Source: Bugula neritina
Lineage: Eukaryota; Bryozoa; Gymnolaemata; Cheilostomatida; Bugulidae
DNA length: 64,000 bases
Direction: 5' to 3'
NCBI GenBank assembly: GCA_964035545.1
Contig: OZ037766.1
Location: 6,487,722 to 6,551,721 of the forward strand
Shown here: positions 13,301 to 25,300 of the stretch, one piece after another
How positions within the stretch are numbered: the stretch's first letter is position 1
Layout of the letters: each line of letters begins with the position of its first letter
The notes under the pieces: generated by a model
Told to the model about the DNA's origin: nothing
Databases searched by the model: none
The model's input: the letters and a program-made list of their open reading frames with translations, nothing else
Translations under genes and position numbers: made by a program

Positions 13301-16300
13301 AGTTCACTCGGTTCTGTGAGAGCCCCACCGTGCTTGAGGTAAGGTTCACCTCTCTCACTGTCTCTGCTTTGTTGGTGTACAGAAAAATATGTTTTAGGCA
13401 AAACCATCAGCTTTTTTTAACTTGACTTTTTCCTTTCATAGAATTCAAATTTGTTTCTTAAAGTCGCTCTGTTTAATGTATTCTCGCTCTTTTAGACCTC
13501 CAGTAGAGGAGAAAGAGTGTGTGAAGTTGAGGCTATAGACCGGGATCTAATAGGAAGGATAGAATACAGGATAGTCGGGTTCCCTCCAGGCAGCGATTTA
13601 TTTGATATTAGCAGCTCTAGTGGCATCATCACTGTCAACGAATCTCTGTATTATGAACAGCAGTTTAGGTATGACACTAGTACTATGATATTTTAAGTAT
13701 TACCATCTAGTTGCTTCTTTCTTAGGAATTTGTAGTTATATGGTATTTCGTCTACACTTGAAAATCAATATTTTTAGATTTTCCTAAGTTAGAAATTAAA
13801 TTTGTGGATGAGCAAGACATAATATTTTCTGCTAAAATACATCGAGTATTGTATCTAGATTAGTAAAAAACTTGTTATGTTATGCATATGGCATATATTG
13901 ATGTTGTAGGCCTATATAAAATCGTTTATCTAAAAATTGTAACTAAGAAGTATTACTAGATGTTATTATAGCAAAGCAATTTGTGCGAGTATAACAACAT
14001 TGTGTGGCTGGTGCTATAGTTGGTTTTTTTTCGGACATTGCTGTATCATCAGTTCTTAGTTTGCGAATGCCAAAAGAAAATTGTAATTTACAAATTACAT
14101 TGACTGCATGTTATAGATGCTATAGTCTGTAGGTGTTGATTTCATCGTGCATACCTTTAAATAATTACTGCTGTTGGCTTGTTTTTTGATTTTGTCAAAG
14201 CAGAATCGTGCGTGATTCGCAAGCATGGTTCCATGGTGTAATGGTTAGCACTCAGGACTCTGAATCCTGCGATCCGAGTTCAAGTCTCGGTGGAACCTAA
14301 TTTTTTTTCTTCTAAAAATTCACTATAGCTTCTTTTTTATAGTTACCAGCTCGTAATAGAGGCATTCGACACAGTTTACCCTGATAACAAAGTGATTGAT
14401 CAAGCTACTATTAATGTAAGACGCAACACTCATGCGCCTCTCTTTAACCCAGTTGACTATGTAACAAGAATATCTGATGAACATTTGCCAGTTGGGACTC
14501 TAATCAACGTGACGGTATCTGCTTCAGATAGAGATGACCGAGTAAGGACTCAAGTCTTCCCGTCATGATATAGCATAAACATTTGTCTTATTATATATAA
14601 TAAATTAAAATATATTTAGATAATTTACACCTATTTTCAACCTGAAACAAATTACAGCACAGTAGTTTTGTACTAATACAAACTTATTTTGCATGCATAG
14701 CCTATATAATACAACTATTTTAATAGCTCTTCATTTCGACGTATATAAATAGATTTTTGAACATAGTCTGACTTGAATATGTTTTAGTTGACACTAAAAG
14801 GCCAATTCGAGTATTCCATTGACCCTAGCAGTGCAGGAGCGGAATATTTTTACATCCAGCCTTCCACCGGAGTTATAAGTATAGCCAAAATACTTAGCTC
14901 TGATGATAGGCTCACGTATTTCCTGGCTATTCTGGCTACAGACAAAGGCACTCCCGCTCAGACTGGAAGAGCCACTGTCACTATTACTGTTGTGAGGAAC
15001 ATAAACTGTCCAGTATTCCAGACCACATCACCATCATATGATGTAAGCCATATTTCTATGTCTCTACACAAATTATTCTTCTGTGGGAAATAAAATCCAA
15101 TTTTGTTTATAACCACAGCTCTAGTAAAACTGGAATGTCAAGAGTTGGTGGACTTCAGCATGTTTGCTCCCAGCTTGAGATTTTATGCCCAAACACTTTG
15201 TTTACTGGTTGCTATGGTGATATGTTTACAGGTAGCTGTAGAAAGCACTGGAACAACACTCTTTGTAGTCTCAGCAGTAGATGCAGACGCGGGGCGCAAT
15301 GGAATCGTCTCTTATAGAATTGTGCCAGGAGAAAGTTCTCAATCGTTATTCCAAATAGATAGAGATTCAGGTTTGGCTTCTTAATCCAGTAATGTCTTAG
15401 AGCCGTTTTTTTTTAAATTTATATTCAAACTGTGATATACCAACGATGTCTGTGAAATGTTGTGTAGTGTTAAGTTTACCCAGCAGCCCCTGTGGTGGAA
15501 TTGGTTAGCGCGCCTGCTTGCAAGCCGGAGGTCTGTGGTTCAAATCTTGGTGGAGGCAAAATTTTTACACATTGTGTGGGTGATTGCAGGTGCTGTCTCC
15601 CTTACCAATGTCGTTAGTCAAGATATGATCAACACCACAGTTAGTGTGACAGTGGAGGCATTGGATGGAGGTAATCCACCTTGTGTGAAGCAGCAGGTTA
15701 TCTCTGTTACGTTTACTGACGGATCTGGTATTAGGTATGTGAAAGGCTTTTATATATTCTAATAAAAATAAGGAAGTCAAGTAGGTTTTGAATATATAGA
15801 TTATAAAGGTATATATTCGGTTACTTTTTGAGGCATACAATTATATTCTGTTTGCTGAGAAATGCAGTCTGGTTGATGAAAGATTGTACAAGACAGCAAT
15901 CAGGTTTATTTTATTTACAGCCAAGTTGCTTAGCTTTCCTTAGTTTAGTTAGTGCCAATCACAATTACTATATATAAGTAAACTGTGAATTGCAGTATGT
16001 AAACTCACGTAAGTTTATAGTCACTATCAGTGTGAGAACCCCTGACGGAAAGGGTTTTTTTAAGTAGGCTAAGAACTTATTCATATGTGGCACAGAAGCT
16101 TTTATGACTAGATGCTCTTCCTAACATCACCAATGGTCTTTACTAGGGGTCAAGCCCATGACCTCGTGTTTAGTAAGCCAATGCTCTAAAGTCTAGCCCC
16201 TAGACCACAGCTGCTCCGTGCATATTTCAGTAGTCATGTTTTATTACTACTTTCAAGTGTCCTGTTCATACTTTGATTTCTGAACTCAAAGACACCATTA

Positions 16301-19300
16301 CTTCATCATGTTTACAGGATGCCCCCGGAATATATCGTAAACCATGACGAATCACTGGATCCAGGAAGTGACATCATAACTGTAGCTGCAGTCTCAAAGT
16401 CTCCTCCTATCATCTATACACTGCTACCAGATGCCACATACAGCAGTTACTTTGCCATGGAATCAGCCACTGGGAGGATATTTTTACGGCAGCGATTCAC
16501 AACTGATGACAGCAATACTTTGCAGTATGACCTGCTTGTGACAGCCAGAGATAACACTGGGGCTACTGCTACTACTCGAGTGAAGGTGAGACAAATAGTT
16601 CTATGAAAGGTATCAAATAGTCTGACAAAATGCAACTCTTGGTGAGCATTTATTTTTACCAACATTTTGTAACGCTTTTCTTCACTTATGCAAATGTTTG
16701 GTAAAGATGTGTTGAGTTTTTAAGTTGTTATTCGTTGCATATGCTTATAAGCAAACTTTGGAAGAAAGCTGCTTGATAACATATAGCCGTTGCTAAAGGG
16801 AATGTTTCGTTTTCTTATGATAACTCCAAGGTTTTTAAGTCAAATGACAGCCACTCAAAATTTTTCTTTTCACATAATAAGAACTGGAAAATGAGTTGAC
16901 AAGTCGTATACTTATAAATTGTCTTCTCTTGGTTAAGCAAAATATGTGTCAAAAATCTAAAGATACTCAACTTGATCATTTAATTACTTCAAATGAAATT
17001 CAAGTACACATCACGTGTAACAGCAAAGCCCTTGTTCCTAAAAATAAATAACAATTATTAAATATTGAGAAATAAATTTAATGATTTGTTTATTGTAGTT
17101 TAAGCATTGTATTGTGGTGTTCTGTCTTTGTATTGTATCATATACAGAACATGTTTATATTATACATATGTTGTATATCATATACATGAACTATATTTAA
17201 AAACATTGGTGAGCTGTGTGTAGACAGCAAGAGCAGAGTTTTACTTATTCAAGTGTTGTTTAATGAATTTTCTAGAAAGATGTCAGTTACATTTCTACAT
17301 TATATCAACGTGCTTGTATCTTATTCACTTCTAGTAGAAGAAGTTGTGAAGATGTTCTTGCGTGTTTGTAGGTCATTGTCACTAGAAACAGTTTTGCTCC
17401 TGTGTTTATACAATCTCAGAATGTCAGCATTTACAGACAGAACCCTATAAATCAGCCTTTGACTAGAGTAATTGCTACAGATGGTGACAGAGTTGGTACA
17501 GACAGCGCCCGTATAAGGTGAGCTTTTATAACTTTATGGTATTGCACATAGCATACTGCAATACTTGTATGAAGTATATCTAGGCATGTTGTATATTAAC
17601 GAGTTAATAGACTGCAGTAGAACCATTTACTTACTCCCCCATTACATACCTGGTATTAGTAATATGACTGCAATGCTATGGTTTTAGCAGAACAACTGTG
17701 TGTGGCTTATGTTCTGAAACTAGGTGTTAATTTTACAACAGATATATATAAATATTTTGGCTTGGAGTTTATTTTAGTACACCTGCATCGTTTGTATTGC
17801 TTCTTTATAGGTACTCTCTCAGCTTTGAACAATCAGAACCACTCACATCTATCAGCTATTTCCAAATCAATGAGAGAAACGGAGACATTAGTTTATTTAG
17901 ATCTCTGGTTGAAGATGTTTCACTCACCTCTGTTTACAAACTTTATGTTCTGGCTTCAGACCAAGGTGAGCTATGTCGAAAAATGCTTTTGCAAAAATAA
18001 AAAAAATGCCATGACCAGGATTCGAACCTGGGTTTTCGCGGCCACAACGCGAAGTACTAACCACTATACTATCATGGCTTGATGGTAAAACAAGCTATGT
18101 TTAATTTTGTGTTTGGTATTTTGTTCAAATAATTTGTTTTTAAATACTTCCAGGAATTAATCAATCAACATCGTATCTCCAATAATTTTAATTAACTTGT
18201 CTTCCATATATAACATGTTATGTGATTTGAAGAAAAGTAATTGTTAAATCAATATCAATTGTTTGCACACTAAAACCTGTTGATGAAGTCTATCTGAAAA
18301 TGGGAATAAATATATAATAGTATTTATTGTCAACATAAGCATAAGAAGTTTAATCTTTTGGAGTTGATATTGCAGGTGTTCCAGTAAAGTCAGCTGCAAC
18401 TATTGTGTCAGTTAGTATAAAGGATAATAGAGCCCCATCTTTCAGCCAGTCAGTGTATGAGGCTACGGTAGTCGAAAGGTTAGGAATCGGTGAAGTGGTT
18501 AGATCAGTCAGCGCTGCCGATCCTGATGGAGATGACGTAACGTATAGTATTCTGGTAGGTGATTCATTAATTGGTCACAATTTATTATTAGGCTGATATA
18601 CTATGTAATATATGTTGTGGTGAGAGAGAAGAGTAAAGATAAAAAATTGTTTTGTAAAAAGTATGTGATGTTTGTAAAATTTGTTTAAATACAATTATCT
18701 CATGTTCATAATTTTAAAACTGTAAAGAATACATGCTACATTTAAATGTTAAAACAAGTAGAATTGCATAATGTTATGTTTCCAAATTATATTTTGATTC
18801 TAAATTTTACCAATTGATATGTTTAGAAAACTTATGAATTTCATTGAAAATGGCACTATGTTATTTGTATTTATTTAGCCATGCTGGTAATATAATACAG
18901 GGTAAACTTAAATCATAGAGTAATGCATCTCATCTTGTGTGTAGGACTCCACTGATTCTAGAAAGTTCAAGATGGATGCAGCCAGAGGTGTTATACAAAT
19001 AGCTGGAGCCTTGTACACAGATACGAATGATTATAATATAACAGTAGTCGCTACTGACAGCGGTATGCCCTCTATGTCAGCGTATGCCAATGTGTACATC
19101 ACTGTAACCAGAAACTTCAACAAACCCTACTTTACAACCAATTATACTCGCAGCATCTCAGAATATGCAGCTATTGGCCAGCAGGTCCTTAGTGTTGTTG
19201 CTTACGATGACGACCCTTCATACTCCCCTAGTGGTCAGCTCAGTTATGAGTTGGTGCCAGGGCTAACGCAAGGAGCGGAAACTTACTTTAGAATCGGAAC

Positions 19301-22300
19301 TGTGGAAGATGCGGGATTGATTAGCGTTAATAGGAGCCTGAGAGAGTTTCCTGGCAGAGATATGCAGTTTAGGGTATTGGTGAGAGATGGTGGAGCTCCT
19401 TCTAAAACAGCCGTAGCTTTTGTTCACATCAGGTGAGAGCTTATCCTTTACTGGTCACATGACTCCATACTGCACTACAATTCGCATGGATCCAAAAGCA
19501 TTCTTGAAATATTAGTATTGATGACAAAATCATATTATTGGTTATTGATGACTGACAATAGTATGTGTATATTTTCTACATTTATATCACATCTACACAT
19601 TTACAGAGATTGTTGATTTAAGTTGAATATAATACAATAACTGTTAAAGTTGTCTTCTCTTTGTTTCAGAATACTTGGAAACGAGCATAGTCCTAGGTTT
19701 ACTCTAACCAATTACACGGCCACAATAAGCGAGTCGCACCTGATTGGTCAAGTGGTGCTGACAGTGAAGGCCTCGGATGATGACAGAATAGATCAAGGTC
19801 AAACAGCAAACAGTTTCCTCACGTATTCCATCAGAGATACAGAGACGTCTGCTGATGCCACCAGGTGAGTCATAGCTATGTGTTGGTAGTACTTTGGGTT
19901 AACATAAGATTTAGTAAAAGCAAAAAAAATTATTAAGATTAAGTTAAAGAACTCAGGCAATTGAAATTTCTTATTACTACACCTAGTAGATAAAACTCAC
20001 TCACGGAAGTTTATAGTTGCTATCCCTGTGAGAAACCTCTGATGGAAAGGTTTTTTGTTAAAGCAGGCTAAGGGCTTATTTAAATGAGGCACAGGAGCAA
20101 TTATGACTGGATGCTCTTCCTAACATCACCAATGGCCTATGTCCGAGCTCGAACCCATGACTTCGTGTTTACTAGGCAAACACTTTAACCCCTAGACCAC
20201 TGCTGCTCCCATATACACCTAGTAGATGTTTTAAGTTATAGTTTTTGACTCATTTTACTGTTTATTTTGTAAATGGCAAATTATTAAATTTTATCTTATA
20301 TCTTTTAATTTTCTTTGTATTTTATATTCAAAGCAATTTTCATTCCTGTTTATTTCAGATTATTTTACTAGAATCTAAACATTTCAGATATACAAACGCA
20401 GTTTATAGTTAAAATATATATGTATAGAGTTGTCGTCTTCTATTTAACATATTATTTGCTAAAAAAGGAGATAACTCACCAACATAACTTTGGATACACT
20501 AAAATTGTTAATAATATGCCATTTTCACATGAAAGCAACTTAAACATTGTTGAGGAGCCTTTTTTTACAAATTTTCCGTTCACTCCTGCAAATTTAAATT
20601 TTATTTCTGTGCACTTATTTTGGCACTTCCATGCTCATCTGCAGTTAGTTGAGTGTGTGACAAAAGAGGGGTATTTCTGTAGCTTTTACTAAAGTAATCG
20701 ATTGGTGAGCAGAATCTATGCATAGGTTAGTGTAATTGATTTGTGTGGTACATTATTAGCCCTGAGTATGATATATTATATGCATATTGTACATAATTGC
20801 CACGATAATTTGATGCATGTATGGTTCACATTTCCTTTCACAATAATAACAACACTATGGCTTCATTTCTTTAGATACTTTGCCATGGAGAAAGACACGG
20901 GAGTACTGACTGTGAAGAGATCACTGAAATCTAACATTTTTAGCCCTGAGTTCTACTCGTTTGAAGTAGATGTGTATGATGAGGGGCTGCCACAGAGGAG
21001 TTCTACAGCCTCGATATTCATTGACGTGAGGAAAGATCTTAGTCTAGACTACGGCATCGGTTTTGACTCTCGTTTCTACAGATGGCAGGTTTCAGAAAAT
21101 GGCAGCGTCTCCAGAGGTCAGTTGGCGGATTTTCTTGTGACATTACGGTTTTCTCAGGGATAAATACACGATGGAAGAATAACAAATAAACAAGTTTTAA
21201 AGCTTCTGTTTTAGGATTGATTTTTTTCATTTTGACATATTATATGATGAGCTGAAGCAAGAGTGTAGAGTCAGCTGTATGGAGAAGTTTTTTTAGACAA
21301 AATTTACAACAAATAGGAATTGACAATAGTATTGTGGTTGAAAGTGGTAAATAATTTCCAAATTAAAATTACCTATTCCATGACAGTTAAGTGAAAATAA
21401 CTGTTTTTCTGAGCTTTCATGAGTTGCTGTATAAAACAATTGCTTTGCTTCACATTGAAACTATTTAATTTTATATTTTAACTCCATGAAAACTTAGCAC
21501 TTATGCTCAACATAAAGGGCTACTTTTAGTTCAATAGAATAATGCTTTCACCTTTGAAAGTTTGAAATGATATGCTCAGATGAAAGTTTTTTTGATAAAG
21601 ATAAAGTTAGCTAGCATTGTTAGACGTTTAATATAGAATATAGAATTGACAGTGAAACTGCAATTATTTTGATATGCTTTGCGATCCTCAACCATCATTT
21701 CAAGAAATGGCTTGATACTTTGTCCTTCTTTCATTCAGTTTACTACTACAATGGTGAAGGTTTTCAACACTATCGGTATTTCAGCGAACGGTTCAATATG
21801 AATGTATTGTGATTATAATTCGTTATAAAGACGCGATTGTCATCTGAGCCATGATAGTATAGTGGTTAGTACTTCGCGTTGTGGCCGCGAAAACCCAGGT
21901 TCGAATCCTGGTCATGGCATTTTTTGTTCATTTTTTTATTCACAGTTCATACAGTATTTATTGAGTAATTGTGTATTTTTTTAGATATGGCTGTCATAAA
22001 TTCAAATGGCCGTGCCTTCATCTGTGAGCTCGTTAATGCGCCTAACGGCTTTTCTGTAGAAGAAGATGTAGGCCTTGAGCTTTGTAGATTAAGACATCCA
22101 GGGCTAGACTTTGAGACCGTGGAAATTGTTAGCCTGACTGCAAGAGTTCGGCTTCAACACCAATCATTCTCTGATCAGTCTGGGCCTGGTTATCATCCTC
22201 AAACTACAGTATGTGCTTCGTAATCCTATAATTGTATGCTTTTAGCATAATCAGATTGATGATTTCAGTTCATTTACTTACTATTTCTACGAAATTTCAG

Positions 22301-25300
22301 ATTGATATAAGCGTGGTGGACATCAATGACAATAAGCCATATTTTATCTACACCCCTAACCCTTCATACAGCCAATATCTAAGTATTGTGTCTGTTGACC
22401 CTGAAGGATATGAATCCTTGCCTCAAACATGTCTCACTCAGTTGAAGGCTATGGATGATGACAGTGGTGTCAATGGAGAAGTGAGTACCTTTGCTACGCA
22501 TGACTATATTATTGTAATATTTTACTTGATATATTTATATTGGAAACATCCATATAATATTATATGCTATAATGTGTATTAAAAAGTATCACTTCTGCCT
22601 ATTATTCAAGTTTGTATTTTATTTTTGGCATGTATTATATTGCAATTTTGTACAGCTGTTCTCTTTGATATTTGCAAGTTCATTAATTAAAAATAATAAT
22701 ATATACATCTCTTCAATTTAGGTTGCCTATCAGCTCACCTTTGTATCTGATGAGTCTTTGTTTGCAATTGATGAGGATTCAGACTGCTTGAAAAATAATA
22801 AATATATTTCTGATGATGGAGATGATTATTTTAATATTGAGGTAAGTAACATCACAATAGCTATTAGTAAAAAGTATTTGTTTACTAAAAGTAACTGCAA
22901 AAAGATGCGCCCGAGGTGGGGCTCGAACCCACGACCCTGGGATTAAGAGTCCCATGCTCTACCGACTGAGCCACCCGGGCTTCGTGATGTTAGAGCAAGA
23001 TAATGGACAACCAACCACTAAGTAGGAGAAAGGCAGGGCTAAGTTTAAGTCAAATTCAAGTTTAAGTCAAGTCAATTTAAATACTGAAGTTGATTGGCTC
23101 AACTTATTGGTTTGGCTTGAATATTCTGGCTGACTTTATAGCAAATTTTTGAAGTTTGAGCAAATCAAAAGTCTGAGTGCTGAGTTTCCTATTAGTTTAT
23201 TTTTCAGTCTTATCAACGATTATTTGTATCTTGTATTGTATTTTTGTAGAATGAGAGGATGTAGATGTAAATGAGAGTTTTTGGTCATTGTAATTTAGCC
23301 ATTATATTAGTTAAATCGTTATTATAGAGATCAATGTTTGTTTCAAAATAGCTAAACCTAAAGCTAAAATTTATTTTGCAAATTTACTAAAAAAAAGTGC
23401 TACTGCCGGCCACTACTTCTATCAGTTATTGTACTATTGTAAACAAATATTGTATATAAAATTGTTAAATAACTTCATTGGCAAATCGCTCAAATATTGC
23501 TTTGACTGAAAAATATTTTCCCCTAAGCCATAACTTGCAATGCATTCGACTCTGTTACAAAGAAGAGTCACCGCTACAGATGTTATATATTAGGAAATTT
23601 GATTTTCTAGTCCTAATCATCAGCGTAATATTATGACAACAATATTTAAAAAAAAGTTGCGCCCGAGGTGGGGCTCGAACCCACGACCCTGGGATTAAGA
23701 GTCCCATGCTCTACCGACTGAGCCACCCGGGCTAGTTGTTGCAGGTGCTCCCTAGTATAAGCTATGTCAATACTTAGATTTTACCCAGCACCAATAATTC
23801 TTTCGAGGAGATAGTGTTGATAGAATTTAAGGACCAACTACTAATTCATATGGACATTGTAAACTCAGCTGTGAAAACAGGCAACAAAAGTAACATGTCA
23901 CCATAGACAGTTTTCACTGGATTAAATTATCAAAACATTAAAATCGCCACATTTATTCAGCATGTTAATCTCTTGAAACTGGTGCTGAAAGCAGCCTTGG
24001 TGGGAAATGTATGCTTATGTTCCTGTATGGAACGCAGGTCGCTGTGACCAGAACTAAACTTGACTGTAAATATATACACAAGGTCTTGCTGCATCAGCTT
24101 TTTCTATTGCAATATAAACCATCTAGTATTTATTTCTCAATAGTGTAGTGAAAGTGCTTAATTAAAAAACATATTGAACTTTAATGTCATTTTCCAAAAG
24201 ACTATTGTTTGAAAAATATAACTTTTGCGTTTATATACTTTGTTGCCGAGCAGTTGACAGGAATATTTGAATCTAGAGATAAATTGTTGTGAATGGGATA
24301 GTCACTAATAGCAAGAGAGTATAATAAATTCCATTTGCATAGATATGAATGCCATGGCAAACTAGCTCTGCTAGGTTCTCCTTGGTAGTAATTATACAGG
24401 GCAGTCAAGCGAATATCCCTACATACTTGCAGTTGGTAAATATCTCGAGCTATCTGATCAGACAGCAACACAACACACTTCTGTGTACTGTCAGTGTAGT
24501 GTGTACTGTCAGTGTAGTGTGTGCTGTGTACTGTGTACTATCAGTGTAGTGTGCGCTGCAGCTGTTTGCTCTGTCTAAGTCAGCTCACACTTTCTCCAAC
24601 ACTTGCAGATTACGGCGCTTGACGGAGGTAGTCCTTCGCTCTCCACTAAAGGCAGCGTCAGAATGTTTAAAATTAGAGATGAGAACAGAATGGTGCTGGT
24701 TCTGAACAAGGCCGAGTTGTCTGCTGAAGAGATCGAGTCTTACAGACTTCTGCTGCAGAAGATCATCGGAAAGGATGTCATTGTTGGTATGTGTTGGCAC
24801 ATTATGGCATCATTACATAGTGTATTACATGTCATATACTCAACCAACATATTATAGTTCAGTAGCTGAAGATTGCTGTTAAGCTAACAAATGGCTTACT
24901 TTGCTAAAATATCATGAGTAACACCAGTTGACCAGTAGGCCTACAGCCTAGGCTATTTCAATGTTGAATTACAATTTTCTGTAGAGAAAGTCTCAGCCAG
25001 CTCTCAACTGGTTAACAACGGTTCTGCCTTGAGTTTCAATAAGCGTCAGACTGACCTAACATTTACCTGCGTTGAAAAGTCCTTGGACAGATTGTGTACC
25101 TACAGCGACAATGTTGGGTAATGGTTTTTCTAATTCGTATAACTGTATAACTTTGCATAAGTTTGTTGTATTTAAAAATTTAATGGTTTAATTTCGTATT
25201 TTCTGTGTTTTATAATTAAACAAAACTTGTGGTGTTTCATTTGTATAACCACCTCTTGACAGATGCTACAACTTGGCTTAACCTTTTTAGAAATAATCAA

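Noticed and set aside
13021-13425. Minus-strand ORF 13189-13407 and similar antisense frames across cadherin exons
   Set aside because: They mirror real exons; only the + strand shows EC motifs and matching phases.
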